NCBI RefSeq assembly: GCF_031851795.1
Contig: NZ_CP134696.1
Location: 2,934,501-2,998,500, forward strand
Reading direction: 5' to 3'
DNA length: 64,000 nucleotides
DNA from: Pontibacter sp. G13
Lineage (GTDB): Bacteria > Bacteroidota > Bacteroidia > J057
The notes beneath the pieces were generated by a model. That model was not told the origin of the DNA, made no database searches, and worked only from the letters and a program-made list of their open reading frames with translations. Of this stretch, positions 9,428 to 20,349 are shown in pieces. A program made the position numbers and the translations under genes. Positions within the stretch are counted from its first letter, which is position 1. Each line of letters opens with the position of its first letter.

Positions 9428-11131
9428 TCAATCACTGATCTGATTCTCAAGTCCTTCCCAAGAGCTGTGGCCCAAGGATAACAAAAAATCGTGATATTCC
9501 CTGATATAAAATTTATCTCCTAGGTGTTTTTTCGCAAAACGTTCCATTCTCAGGAGTCGCTGATAACCATACCATCCAGCACTCATTCGCCCGGGAACAG
9601 ATTCCAATTTGACGAGCCATGAATGGGCTTCGCTTTCGGAGCATCCCAGCGTTGAAGTTAGATATTCAGAAGTCTTCGCTGGAGACCAATTCTGGTGCAC
9701 CCAACCTATCTCTGCACGTGTAATCGCCGCAGCTAATCTCATGCGCTTCACATACGCAGCGCGGAGATCAGATCCCTCTGGAAACAACTGCAACGAGGAT
9801 TCCAGCACATGGAGTGCATACAATCCCCATCCTTCCTCCAGAGCAGGAATGGCCATCAGTTCTACGACTGACGATTGAGGATTGACTTTTCGGTGCTGCT
9901 CGCTCCAAAACTTCTTGCCCGGCAGGAGCCATTCATAAGTAAGCATATCCAACTCTGCCTCCCGGTCGGGCAACGCGTCTGGACGAATGTGCAGGGTCGC
10001 TGGTCTAGCTCCATCTAGACTGACTGGATTCATGTAAATGGCAGGAAAAACAGGGTGAGTTTCATTTCGCTGACGAATGCGCTGCCAAGGAATTTCCGAA
10101 TAAATCCCTCCAAACAAGGAGCGAGATTCCTGCAAAGTCCCGATGATAATCTCCATCTTGTCGGCACTATCGGAAAGCACACTTTCAGAAAATTCGATAT
10201 AGGGATGGGCTTCAAGCCATTGATCGATCTCATTGGCCAAAGAATCCAATTCTGGCGTAGCTCCCCATTCCCAAGCGATCCATGAAGATGCACACGCAGC
10301 CGAAAAGTCATGAATCAAAGAGTCTGATGCCTCCTCTTTCATTCTTTTTGCAAACGCGTAGTGATTAGTCAATGCTGGCTTGAGTCGTTGCTCAAGAACT
10401 TCTGCCAATCTCTCCAAATAATCTCCTTGGTCATATTCGTTCATCTCGATCGGATTGACTGAACGAAGCTTAATGGCCATTGCTCTATAGATAGGGTGGT
10501 GCATGGCTGAGTCTACCTGCCAATATGAGAGCAAATTCAAGACTTCATTCCACTGCCATTTTCCCATTCCTTGGCCGTCCTGATCAAACTTGAGACTTTG
10601 AGCTTGCGATTCCCGAATCAGATTGGGTAGCGTCTTGATTCTTTGGATATAGGCTTCTGCATCATCTTTTCTCTCGATATGATGATCAAATACGAGGGTA
10701 TTCAATTGAGAAAACGGAACTCCAGAAACGGGATTGGTAGGAAAAACCATGCAAGATTGGCTCGAAAGCTGCTTTAGCGTTTGAGCGCGATCCCTGACAA
10801 ATTGCACATCTTCGGAAGCATCTCCTTCAGGAAGGGTTTCAAGCAGGAAATCGGCCCAATTGCCCAAAGCTGTCAAACCTTGTGGTCCTGTTTGAGAAAA
10901 ACGATTGTTGTACAACGTTAGGGAATTTCTTTCAACAGGAAGAAGATGACTCAGCCAATCGGATTGAGCTCTCCCATGTAGCTCAATGAGTTCCTCAGAG
11001 ACAACACCAAGGTCGCTCTTTCGCTCCTCATACCATCTCCAGCCGGCAAATCCCAGCCCGCTAATCACCAAAAGCGCAATCCCTACAAGGATTCCATTTC
11101 GCATTCGAGGAGCATTTCCTGAGTTCGACAT
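9428..11131 (-). CDS. Membrane-anchored DUF885-like protein with degenerate metal motif
   Basis: A 567-residue protein with one N-terminal membrane anchor (GILVGIALLVISGLGFAGW, residues about 13-31) and a large extracytoplasmic domain. The C-terminal third follows the DUF885 family: EEGWGLYALHVLESSLQL, RAEIGWVHQNWSPAKTSEYL, VPGRMSAGWYGYQRLLRM and the ending FYIREYHDFLLSLGHSSWEG. In DUF885 proteins a HExxPGHH-type motif lies before that region; here the matching place reads YEWLLPGKKFW, so the histidines are lost and peptidase activity is doubtful. The start is the ATG at 11129-11131; a GTG at 11188 would add a non-hydrophobic extension. It is probably a single-gene unit. The family call comes from motif memory and would need a profile search. 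Confidence 0.65.
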   Translation of the reverse strand: MSNSGNAPRMRNGILVGIALLVISGLGFAGWRWYEERKSDLGVVSEELIELHGRAQSDWLSHLLPVERNSLTLYNNRFSQTGPQGLTALGNWADFLLETLPEGDASEDVQFVRDRAQTLKQLSSQSCMVFPTNPVSGVPFSQLNTLVFDHHIERKDDAEAYIQRIKTLPNLIRESQAQSLKFDQDGQGMGKWQWNEVLNLLSYWQVDSAMHHPIYRAMAIKLRSVNPIEMNEYDQGDYLERLAEVLEQRLKPALTNHYAFAKRMKEEASDSLIHDFSAACASSWIAWEWGATPELDSLANEIDQWLEAHPYIEFSESVLSDSADKMEIIIGTLQESRSLFGGIYSEIPWQRIRQRNETHPVFPAIYMNPVSLDGARPATLHIRPDALPDREAELDMLTYEWLLPGKKFWSEQHRKVNPQSSVVELMAIPALEEGWGLYALHVLESSLQLFPEGSDLRAAYVKRMRLAAAITRAEIGWVHQNWSPAKTSEYLTSTLGCSESEAHSWLVKLESVPGRMSAGWYGYQRLLRMERFAKKHLGDKFYIREYHDFLLSLGHSSWEGLENQISD

Positions 11132-11325
11132 AACTTCATGCTGATTGTACACCTCCCCCAATCGTGGGATCGCATATGTAGATTCCACTGGAAAGGGGGC
11201 AAGCTATTTGCCGCAAAAATAGCCAAATATCTAACGAACTGAAGGGAGGGGGCTATTTGTTCGCGCAAAAAAACATTACGAAATTCTAATCGCTTTATGC
11301 TGGAAGAACCCTCATTTGCAGTGAA

Positions 11326-12951
11326 ATGAAACCCTCTACGCTCCCTCCCGAAAGCATGGACCGAAATGGCTTGATTGAAGAGATTAAGCGGTTGAGGGAC
11401 ATGGTCGATCCTTCCTTTCCCCAACCCGCCAGAAACAATTTCCATCCGTTCGGAGAAATCTTGAATGCCTGTCCCAACCTGATCACGGTGACCGATCAAG
11501 ACTGCAAGATCATTTACCAAAACAGGGCTACAGGACCTCATCTCCCACTCGTCAAGCTTGGAGAAACCGTTTGCAAATTAGTCGATGAACCGGATAAGCA
11601 GAAGCTCCTAGATGCCTTCCACCTCGTGCAACAAAATCATTGCACCCAGAAGATCAAGGCGCGGAGAGTGTTTCCTGACGGAAGCGAATATTGGATTTCC
11701 CACCAAATCACCCCCCTCATTCCAAAAGACACCATTGCTGGATATCTCATCACCAGTGAGGACATCACCGGATTCTCAAGAGAAAAAGACCGCCTCATCC
11801 AAATCCATGAAGCCTTGGCTGCCAATATTCCAAGCGGCTATGTAGTGATGTTTGACCATGAATTGAGGTACTTGATCGCAGATGGAAAGGGTATGGAGCC
11901 ATCCGTCAGAGCCTTGAATCCCGTCGGAAAGACCATCTATGAAATATTCCCACAGGAGATCTGTGAGCAATTTTTGGAACCCATATACCTCCCTACCCTA
12001 TCCGGCAAAGCTATATCGGTCATGCAGACCTTTCAGGATCGCCACCACATGGTCAACTCCCATCCCGTGCGCGATTCTTCTGGACAAATATTCGCAGGAT
12101 TGGTGATCACGCAAGAAGTGACCGATCTGAAGGATGCACAGAAGAAGCTGGAGCTTGCCAATGAATCTCTGGAACAGACCGTAGCCGCGAGAACCTCTGA
12201 ATTGGAGCAACTCAATCAGGACCTCAAGGAAATGACCTCTATTTTGTCCCATGATCTGGGAGGACCGCTGAGGAGTATCCTGTCTATTTCTGATTTGTTG
12301 GAATTCGATCTACAACAACTTTCCAAGGAGCTTACCCCCAGCCTAACTCCCGGACAACTAGCTACCTTTGACCAATCGGCATCTTCTTTTCGAGAGCATA
12401 TCGATCTGGTCAATCGAGCTACCCATCAAGCCCAGCGACTCCTAGAGGGCGTCATCGGATTGGCGAAAATGGGACGTAGAGAACTTCTATTTGAGGAGGT
12501 TGACCTGAACCAAATTTTAGCGGACATACAGGACGCCTTATTCGACCAAATCTCATCATCTGGTGCCGAGTTTGATCTGGGACCGCTCCCGATCATCCAA
12601 GGGGATTCGCTATCTATTTATCAGATCTTCCAGAATCTGGTATCCAATGCTCTCAAATACCGCCATCCAGATCGAGCTCCGCATTTGTCCATTCGCGCTG
12701 AGACGAAGGAAAACCAATTCTCGATCTCTGTCCAAGATAATGGAAGAGGGATCTCCCAAAAGGACATCCCTCAGATATTTCAGCTATTTCAACGGGTAGG
12801 GGTTCAGAATACGATTGGCGACGGAATGGGGCTCACATACACCCAGACGTTGGTTCATCGCCACCAGGGGAAAATTTTTTGTGAATCCGCTATCGATGAT
12901 GGCACCACATTCACCGTGCATATTCCTAAGAATCCTCAGCTTTGCGACTAG
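11326..12951 (+). CDS. PAS-domain sensor histidine kinase, cytoplasmic
   Basis: A 541-residue two-component sensor. Parts in order: a short N-terminal coiled segment; PAS 1 (about residues 42-150, NACPNLITVTDQDCKIIYQN through a PAC-like GYLITSEDITGFSREK); PAS 2 (about 160-280, ending GLVITQEVTDLKDAQKKL); a coiled coil to about 300; HisKA with SHDLGGPLRS, phospho-acceptor His309; and HATPase_c with N box NLVSNALKY, G1 DNGRGI, F box FQLFQRV and G2 GDGMGL. No membrane segment is present, so it senses a cytoplasmic or diffusible signal. No response regulator is adjacent; it is an orphan kinase. Its 3' end overlaps the convergent M48 gene by 26 bp. Confidence 0.92.
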   Translation: MKPSTLPPESMDRNGLIEEIKRLRDMVDPSFPQPARNNFHPFGEILNACPNLITVTDQDCKIIYQNRATGPHLPLVKLGETVCKLVDEPDKQKLLDAFHLVQQNHCTQKIKARRVFPDGSEYWISHQITPLIPKDTIAGYLITSEDITGFSREKDRLIQIHEALAANIPSGYVVMFDHELRYLIADGKGMEPSVRALNPVGKTIYEIFPQEICEQFLEPIYLPTLSGKAISVMQTFQDRHHMVNSHPVRDSSGQIFAGLVITQEVTDLKDAQKKLELANESLEQTVAARTSELEQLNQDLKEMTSILSHDLGGPLRSILSISDLLEFDLQQLSKELTPSLTPGQLATFDQSASSFREHIDLVNRATHQAQRLLEGVIGLAKMGRRELLFEEVDLNQILADIQDALFDQISSSGAEFDLGPLPIIQGDSLSIYQIFQNLVSNALKYRHPDRAPHLSIRAETKENQFSISVQDNGRGISQKDIPQIFQLFQRVGVQNTIGDGMGLTYTQTLVHRHQGKIFCESAIDDGTTFTVHIPKNPQLCD

Positions 12952-14191
12952 CTTCAACTTGATCCAATGCGCCTAGACGTTGAAGCAATGGCGGGTGGGA
13001 ATAATGAAGGAATACGTGTAGCGGATGAGGAGTGAGGTTGGCCAAATTGTCACCGTGCAACTTGATTAGGGCAGTAGCCAAGGGTTCTGCCTCATAGGTA
13101 GTGGCTGCATATTCATCTGCCTCATATTCATTTTTCCGGGAAAAGAGATTCATCCCTATGGCAATGGCCGTGGAAATGGGGCTGTAGAGCATGCCAAATG
13201 CCAACAAGTTCAGATGAATTCCGAATTCGCCTCCCAAAGCAGCAGACAATGTTTCGGAGAAAGCAAACTTGCTCAGAATGAAGAGCATCAATCCAGTCTG
13301 CAAAATTCCCAACACCATTCCACTCACGATATGCTTGCGCTTGTAGTGTCCTACTTCATGCGCCAAGATGGCTACCAGTTCTGAATCTGGATGCTTCTCG
13401 ATCAATGTATCGTACAAAACCACCTTCTTGCGTTTCCCCATTCCAGAGAAAAAAGCATTGGCCTTGCTCGACCTTTTGGATCCATCCATCACAAATAGAT
13501 TCTCCAAAGGAAAATCCACAGACTGGCAGTAGGATTCGATTTTCTCCCGTAACTCCCCATTCTCCAATGGAGTGAGTTTATTGAAAATGGGCAGGAGCCA
13601 TGAGGTGTAGAAGACATTTACGAGGAGCATAAACACCGACACTACGGCCCAGAAAATCCACCAAAAATCAGGTCCCATGAGGTCTACCAGCCAGATCAGC
13701 AAGCCTACAATCAAGCCTCCGAGTACAGCTCCCAATACCCAACCTTTGATCTTGTCCAGCCAGAAGGTTTTGGGCGTCATTTTGTTGAATCCATATTCGG
13801 CTTCAATCTTGAAGGTTTGGTAGTATTGAAAGGGAATTCCCAATAGATCGCCCCCGAAGGACAACACCCCAAAAAATGCCAGCGCCAACCAGATCGGAGA
13901 TTCGATCCAAGTTCTCAACCAAGCATCCAATTCACCAAAAGCACCTGTCGCCAATAGGAGCACCATCAACACCGTGGTGGTCAATTTGCGAAGAAGTCCA
14001 AATCGGAAATTCTTCTCATGGTAAGGCTTTGAACGAGCGTAGGAAGTCGCATCCATGTCCGCCTTTACACGATTGGGGAGCTCGAGGGTATGGGACCGGA
14101 GGTTGAGCCAAGAAAGGAGGATATCAAATGCAGTACTCCCGATCAGCAAGCCGATCAGGAGTATCTTTATCTGTTGTGGGTCTTGAAGCAT
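12926..14191 (-). CDS. M48 membrane metalloprotease, Ste24 / CAAX protease-like
   Basis: A 421-residue integral membrane zinc protease. The zinc motif HEVGHYKRKH sits in the expected place after SELVAILA, and the third ligand region ENEYEADEYAA follows. Ahead are the family-typical WLPIFNKLTPLENGELREKI, VMDGSKRSSKANAFFSG and KRKKVVLYDTLI. Several hydrophobic helices lie in the N-terminal half. Family knowledge: Ste24-type enzymes cleave near membranes and take part in protein quality control in bacteria. It begins 13 nt after the Crp/Fnr gene on the same strand (ATG at 14189-14191), so the two are probably co-transcribed. Its end overlaps the convergent kinase gene. Confidence 0.92.
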   Translation of the reverse strand: MLQDPQQIKILLIGLLIGSTAFDILLSWLNLRSHTLELPNRVKADMDATSYARSKPYHEKNFRFGLLRKLTTTVLMVLLLATGAFGELDAWLRTWIESPIWLALAFFGVLSFGGDLLGIPFQYYQTFKIEAEYGFNKMTPKTFWLDKIKGWVLGAVLGGLIVGLLIWLVDLMGPDFWWIFWAVVSVFMLLVNVFYTSWLLPIFNKLTPLENGELREKIESYCQSVDFPLENLFVMDGSKRSSKANAFFSGMGKRKKVVLYDTLIEKHPDSELVAILAHEVGHYKRKHIVSGMVLGILQTGLMLFILSKFAFSETLSAALGGEFGIHLNLLAFGMLYSPISTAIAIGMNLFSRKNEYEADEYAATTYEAEPLATALIKLHGDNLANLTPHPLHVFLHYSHPPLLQRLGALDQVEASRKAEDS

Positions 14192-14203
14192 GGATAGAGT
14201 CAA

Positions 14204-14896
14204 TTAGTTTGCCTCTCGCCTCAGCCCATTTACGTCTTTGACCATGATCCGCTTGCGGTCGAAATCGAGCAAGCTGGTATCACGAAATTGGTTGAGAACC
14301 GTAGTCACGGTTTGGCGAGAAGTCCCTGTAAAGTTCGCAATTTCTTGGTGAGTCAGGTAATTCCGGATCAACAAAGAACCATCGGCGAGCACACGGCCAT
14401 TCTTTTCTGCCTGTTGGAGGACGTATTCGGCGACGCGTGTTTTGGCATCTTTGAAGAGCAGTGATTCTAGGCGTTTTTGGGTATAAATCACGCGCTGGCC
14501 CATCAAGCGGTTGAGAAAGGCCTGAAAACCATCTACATCCCGCATCAGCTTCACGACATCTTCTCGGTCTAAGATACATAGCTCAGTATCCTCTACTGCC
14601 TGCGCATAATCGGTCCGTTTTGAAACGCCAAACACGGCCAATTCGCCGAAAATCTCCCCAGGTCTCAGGACGGCTTTGATCAGCTCATTTCCGTCCTCGG
14701 TATATCCAGCAATCTTCACGGCACCTTCGTGAATGAAGAATACCTTATCGGCGGTATCATCAGAAAAGTAGATGAATTCTGACTTCTTGTATACCCGCTT
14801 AGGCTGCTTGTTGTAGGAGTCTGAGGCTCCATTGGCAGGGCAAAAACACTCCTTGAGATTGACTTCCTCGAGGTACCAAATGCTACGATCTTCCAT
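14204..14896 (-). CDS. Crp/Fnr-family transcriptional regulator
   Basis: A 230-residue regulator. The cyclic-nucleotide-binding-type beta barrel spans about residues 30-150 (FFIHEGAVKIAGYTEDGNEL, RPGEIFGELAVFG). After the dimer helix comes a winged helix with the typical NYLTHQEIANFTGTSRQTVT, then TVLNQFRDTSLLDFDRKRI. The pocket residues match the Bacteroidota Crp/Fnr group, where the ligand is often unknown. Cys17 and Cys19 (ECFCPA) in the N-terminus could sense redox state or bind a cofactor, but an Fnr-like four-cysteine set is not evident. ATG at 14894-14896. It is first in a probable two-gene unit with the M48 protease. Confidence 0.9.
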   Translation of the reverse strand: MEDRSIWYLEEVNLKECFCPANGASDSYNKQPKRVYKKSEFIYFSDDTADKVFFIHEGAVKIAGYTEDGNELIKAVLRPGEIFGELAVFGVSKRTDYAQAVEDTELCILDREDVVKLMRDVDGFQAFLNRLMGQRVIYTQKRLESLLFKDAKTRVAEYVLQQAEKNGRVLADGSLLIRNYLTHQEIANFTGTSRQTVTTVLNQFRDTSLLDFDRKRIMVKDVNGLRREAN

Positions 14897-14994
14897 GTAT
14901 CCAAGATTTATCCTGTGTCCGCTGTCTCACACAGGCCGAATTTCGATAGGTTCCTAAACGAAGGCTAGAAACAAATGTTAAAACATCAATCCAC

Positions 14995-15603
14995 TCAATG
15001 TTGATAATTTTTTACGCCAGCTTCAACCCGAATATTCAAGAAATTTGCCCTAGGGGGAATTGGGCACGCCCAACCGTCTCCATACGCACAGTAAGGATTG
15101 TAACACAGATTGAAATCTACTTCCAGCTCTTCGCCGGGCTTAGGCACTTCGACATCCAGATATCGTCCTCCTCCATAGCATTCTGCGCCCGTAGTCAAAT
15201 CCGTAAAGGGCACAAATATATATTGAGGGTTTTCTCGTTGGGAAGCCCTTACGTACATCGGGAGCTGCAATTCCTGACCTTGGAGCTCAAAATGTAGGAT
15301 TCCGTATTGAACGAATTTCTTGGGGAGATCGGCTTTGGAAGTCGGCATCATGAAAGGCTCCTCACTCGGGGTCATTTCCACACGAGCCATGACGCGATAG
15401 GCTGGATCAATATCAAAATAGTCCAACCCCTCAAAATGGACGGCATCAGCTCTCATCGGCGATTGGGCAGGATCGGCAAACATCTTGGCGGTCTGCTTGC
15501 GGTGCTTTTTGATCTTGCGGATATACGATTTTTCGCCACCAGCCTCCACGAGATTCACGGAGCAAATCAAAGCCAATAGCAATAAGGCAATGTGTTTCTT
15601 CAT
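14995..15603 (-). CDS. Exported DUF1684 family protein
   Basis: A 202-residue protein with a signal peptide (MKKHIALLLLALICSVNLVEA). The family signature is clear near the C-terminus: YGGGRYLDVEVP, then DFNLCYNPYCAYGDGWACPI and PPRANFLNIRVEAG. The Asn-Pro-Tyr-Cys-Ala-Tyr and Cys-Pro-x-Pro-Pro motifs are what defines DUF1684, whose activity is not known. The N-terminal part (YFDIDPAYRVMARVEMTPSE) has the usual beta-rich arrangement. It is alone on its strand, with a strong terminator just upstream that closes the preceding aminopeptidase gene. Confidence 0.85.
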   Translation of the reverse strand: MKKHIALLLLALICSVNLVEAGGEKSYIRKIKKHRKQTAKMFADPAQSPMRADAVHFEGLDYFDIDPAYRVMARVEMTPSEEPFMMPTSKADLPKKFVQYGILHFELQGQELQLPMYVRASQRENPQYIFVPFTDLTTGAECYGGGRYLDVEVPKPGEELEVDFNLCYNPYCAYGDGWACPIPPRANFLNIRVEAGVKNYQH

Positions 15604-15626
15604 TTTGCTTAGTTTCCCCCAATATC

Positions 15627-15668
15627 GAAAAACCGGAGTCTCGCCAAAAGGCCAGACTCCGGTTTTTT
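15627..15668 (-). terminator. Rho-independent terminator of the aminopeptidase gene
   Basis: AAAACCGGAGTCT and AGACTCCGGTTTT pair over 13 bp around a 12-nt loop, T-rich on both sides. It is 67 nt beyond the minus-strand stop at 15735 and could work in both directions. A second, imperfect hairpin (AGGGGTTTA with TAAAACCCCT, about 15684-15713) lies between the stop and this one. Confidence 0.85.
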
Positions 15669-15734
15669 ATGAAAGCCGTTGCAGGGGTTTATGCTTTGAA
15701 TAAAACCCCTGAGCAGGTTCTTGCAACAGATAGG

Positions 15735-17636
15735 CTAATTCGCCTCGGACAGCTGAACAGCGGACGGCCAATCCAATGTTTCATCGAGGGTTTCCACCGC
15801 AATGGGATGGTAGGTTGGACGGGCCTTTTCATAAATCTGATAAGCCAGTTCCTTGCCCTCGGAGGTTTGCATGAGCTCTGTGTAGATGGGCGTCAAGAAT
15901 TTCCTGCGCCCTACAGACAGGAGAAACCTTTCCATAGCAGGGTAGGCCCCTTCATAGTGGGTAGTGACGCTTTTGACGAACCATTTGCAGAGCACTTCGC
16001 AATTGGTGCGATCACTGAAACCGAAGATCCGATCCAGCTCTGCCATTTGCTCTGGTTTGGCAGCATCAGGCAATAGATAAATGAATCTCAGCCATTCGTG
16101 AGAAGTCCATTCGGCTGTTGGATATTGGTACAGATCCTGACCAGCAATCCATGCGGAAATAGCTTCTTCAATGGCGTCAAAACGTTTTGATTTAGCTTTG
16201 GGGAGATTATCGGGAATGCCTGCGCCATGCACCCATTCTTCCAACTTAATATCTTCGGGATCGAGGTCTTGGGGATCGAGTAGATGAGTTTCCAGATAGG
16301 CCACAAACTGCTCCGTATTCATGGTCTGAAAGGCGAATGTGCTGAAGTATTCATTGAGGAAAGCATCGAAAGCGGGTCTCCCCACTGTCTCCTCCAGCAA
16401 TCTCAGGAAGTAGTATCCTTTTTCATAGGCAATGGCATTCATTCCATCATCAGGATCTCTGCCTGTCAGATCTACAGCCAGACGAGTATCAGGACTTCCT
16501 ACGCCCAATTCTGCCACTTCTTTCTGCAAATCACTCAAGCTTATGGAAGCCAGCATTTCGGAATAATCCCTGCCCTTGAGCGCTTCCATGATGCGATATT
16601 CGAAGTAGACAGTAAATCCTTCATTCAGCCAGAAATCATTCCAAGTGGCATTGGTCACCAAATTTCCAGACCAAGAATGTGCAAGTTCATGCGCAATCAG
16701 TGATACAAGCGATCGATCACCCGCCAAAATGGTCGGGGTCGCAAAGGTCAAGCGTGGATTTTCCATTCCCCCAAATGGGAAACTCGGCGGCAATACCACG
16801 ATATCGTATCTGCCCCAACGGTAAGCACCATACAATCCCTCTGCGATTTCCATCATCTGTTCTACCTCCGCAAACTCGTAGGCTGCATCATCAATGACGG
16901 AAGGATCGGCAAATACGCCTGTACGATTGCCCAAAGCCTGAAACTCCAATTCTCCCACAGCCAATGCCAACAGATAGGCGGGAATCGGCTGGTCCATGGT
17001 GAATTGATACACACCGTCTTCGTGAAGTACCGTATCATTCTCGGCACTCATGATCGCCATGAGTCCTTGAGGAACGGTGATTTTAGCTTCATAAGTAAAT
17101 CGGATACCGGGGCTATCTTGGATGGGAACCCAAGTACGAGCATGGATCGCCTGCGATTGGGTCAGCAAAAATGGCTTTCCGCTAGGATTGAGATTGCCCG
17201 GAATGAATTGCAGTGCCTTGGCACCGGGAGTGGTTTTGTATTGGATGTGGACAAATCGCGTATTGCTTTCAAGTGCAACCTGAAGGGATGAACCAAGGAT
17301 TGGATCTTCATCTGTCAGGGAAAATTCCGTGGGAGAAGTGGTCCGTCCATTGGGTGAGATCATCACGGATTCAATCTCCAACCCTTTGCTATCCAGCAAC
17401 AATTGGGTGGCATCTTCTGATCGATCCAATTCCAAAATAGCCGTACCTGCCAATTGTTCCTGTTCGAAATCCACCGCCAGATCAAGTTCAAGGTGCTTGA
17501 CAGTCGCTTCTTCCTTCATGGCAGCTGAGTGCGGATCAATCACCTCGACAGGCGCTCCGATTTCTCCTTCACATCCCATCCATACCATCATTGCCAACAC
17601 CCATGTGAAGGCCATACCTAATCCCGACGTTTTCAT
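15735..17636 (-). CDS. M1-family aminopeptidase lipoprotein (leukotriene-A4-hydrolase-like)
   Basis: A 633-residue zinc aminopeptidase. The exopeptidase motif is GGMENPRLTF; the zinc site is HELAHSWSGNLVTN followed 18 residues on by NEGFTVYFEYRIME (HExxH-18-E). A C-terminal helical domain like that of leukotriene A4 hydrolase follows. Starting at the ATG at 17634-17636, the first residues MKTSGLGMAF are followed by VLAMMVWMGC, a lipoprotein signal peptide with the lipid-bearing Cys22, so the enzyme is probably anchored in the envelope and digests peptides outside the cytoplasm. The 17 codons upstream come from a TTG and are not needed. It is divergent from glpK and has a strong terminator. 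Confidence 0.92.
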   Translation of the reverse strand: MKTSGLGMAFTWVLAMMVWMGCEGEIGAPVEVIDPHSAAMKEEATVKHLELDLAVDFEQEQLAGTAILELDRSEDATQLLLDSKGLEIESVMISPNGRTTSPTEFSLTDEDPILGSSLQVALESNTRFVHIQYKTTPGAKALQFIPGNLNPSGKPFLLTQSQAIHARTWVPIQDSPGIRFTYEAKITVPQGLMAIMSAENDTVLHEDGVYQFTMDQPIPAYLLALAVGELEFQALGNRTGVFADPSVIDDAAYEFAEVEQMMEIAEGLYGAYRWGRYDIVVLPPSFPFGGMENPRLTFATPTILAGDRSLVSLIAHELAHSWSGNLVTNATWNDFWLNEGFTVYFEYRIMEALKGRDYSEMLASISLSDLQKEVAELGVGSPDTRLAVDLTGRDPDDGMNAIAYEKGYYFLRLLEETVGRPAFDAFLNEYFSTFAFQTMNTEQFVAYLETHLLDPQDLDPEDIKLEEWVHGAGIPDNLPKAKSKRFDAIEEAISAWIAGQDLYQYPTAEWTSHEWLRFIYLLPDAAKPEQMAELDRIFGFSDRTNCEVLCKWFVKSVTTHYEGAYPAMERFLLSVGRRKFLTPIYTELMQTSEGKELAYQIYEKARPTYHPIAVETLDETLDWPSAVQLSEAN

Positions 17637-17850
17637 AACAGGCTTCAAATTACACTTCTCGCATAGAAAAGGGAACCGAGTTCCCACATGCTCACAAAGT
17701 TAGGCGAATTTACACATTCTGAAAATGATCTGGCAGATCTGGCTATTTAGCCTTCAAAAAGTTTGACCCAAGCAAGGGTAAAGCCGCATTTGAAGGCGCA
17801 GACATTGAAAAGTCCTCGATTGCTCCTTATCTTGATTTTGCACAGAATAG

Positions 17851-19377
<1,527 letters not shown>

Positions 19378-19445
19378 CCATTCATTCTCCAAAATCGGTA
19401 CTCCCAATCCCCAAGGATTCTTTCATTTTAGCGTCTCAAAAAACC

Positions 19446-19479
19446 AAAAACCCCGCTCAGTGATCTGAGTGGGGTTTTT
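19446..19479 (+). terminator. Rho-independent terminator of glpK
   Basis: AAAAACCCCGCTCAG pairs with CTGAGTGGGGTTTTT (one wobble) around a 4-nt loop and ends in a T-run, about 70 nt after the glpK stop. Confidence 0.9.
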
Positions 19480-19593
19480 GTCCGAGTATTAACTTTTCCC
19501 TATTGAATTGTGTAAGTATGTCGACCCAAGATCAACATGCTTCAAACTTAGCCTATCACTGTTCCAATTCATAATCAAGCACACTCAATCGAC

Positions 19594-19636
19594 TAAAAAC
19601 CAGACTGATCTGCAAGTCAGATCAGTTAAGCGGTTT
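19594..19636 (-). terminator. Probable terminator of the small membrane-protein gene
   Basis: ACTGATCTG pairs with CAGATCAGT around a 5-nt loop; flanking AAACC/GGTTT can extend it. On the minus strand it is followed by CTGGTTTTTAG. It is about 55 nt after the stop at 19691. Confidence 0.65.
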
Positions 19637-19690
19637 TACGAGAATTTGCAATGAGAATGCTTTTTCCGTTGTATTTTCCCGATTTTGTGA

Positions 19691-20203
19691 TTACTGGACC
19701 AAGTCCAAAACCACCTCTTTGAACAGTCCAAAAATGGCGGTCCAGGCGAAAATACTCACGGTGATATAGGAGAGAATTCTACGGGGTTTCTCTTGGAAGG
19801 AAAGGGCGATTCCGATGGCGATCATGGGAGAGATCAGCGGAATGAGGAATACGACGCCGGTCAGCCCATATCGATGCCAAATCTTGTAAATCTGTCTTCT
19901 ACGAGCGAAGCTCATCGGTTTCTTGCGGAGCTTGATGTACTTTTTGGACCAAGCACGGATGGAAGCGCCAAAGTAAATCATCACAACAGAACCCACCCAT
20001 GCGCCACCACCAGCGGCCAGAATTAGCTCCCAGAAATCAAATCCGGGCAACGCCAAAGCAGCTACCACCCCCAAGAAAAACTTGACGGAGGAAAACAAGA
20101 AGATCGAAATAAATTGGGACCATTCGCTGGCGGTCTGGACCATCAATTCAATCCCATTGGAGACAAGGTTCTCCCACAGGAGGGGTGCAAGTTGCTTGAT
20201 CAT
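19691..20203 (-). CDS. Small integral membrane protein, DedA/YqaA-like topology
   Basis: A 170-residue protein from the ATG at 20201-20203. Hydrophobic segments: IFLFSSVKFFLGVVAALALP, ELILAAGGGAWVGSVVMIYF, GVVFLIPLISPMIAIGIALS and YITVSIFAWTAIFGLF. A basic loop between the second and third (RAWSKKYIKLRKKP, FARRRQIYKIWHRYG) should be cytoplasmic. The Gly/Pro-rich re-entrant look of GLTGVVFLIPLISPM is like that of small export or VTT-type proteins, but I cannot name the family. Longer frames to 20311 rely on a TTG or internal codons. Downstream of upp on the same strand with a 146-bp gap. Confidence 0.7.
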   Translation of the reverse strand: MIKQLAPLLWENLVSNGIELMVQTASEWSQFISIFLFSSVKFFLGVVAALALPGFDFWELILAAGGGAWVGSVVMIYFGASIRAWSKKYIKLRKKPMSFARRRQIYKIWHRYGLTGVVFLIPLISPMIAIGIALSFQEKPRRILSYITVSIFAWTAIFGLFKEVVLDLVQ

Positions 20204-20349
20204 GTAAATGTGCGGAAACCGATTTCGTTGTGCTATCAAACGATATGCAAATAACGCAAGTTGCATCGAATTCACCGAATCAAGAAGATCGCGACCTAAC
20301 TGCCCACACACAATCGCAAATGGTCAACCAGATGGTTCACGCTCCCCAA

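Noticed and set aside
12926-12951. Overlap of two gene ends as a possible frameshift
   Set aside because: Both genes end normally with complete domains; a short convergent overlap is common.
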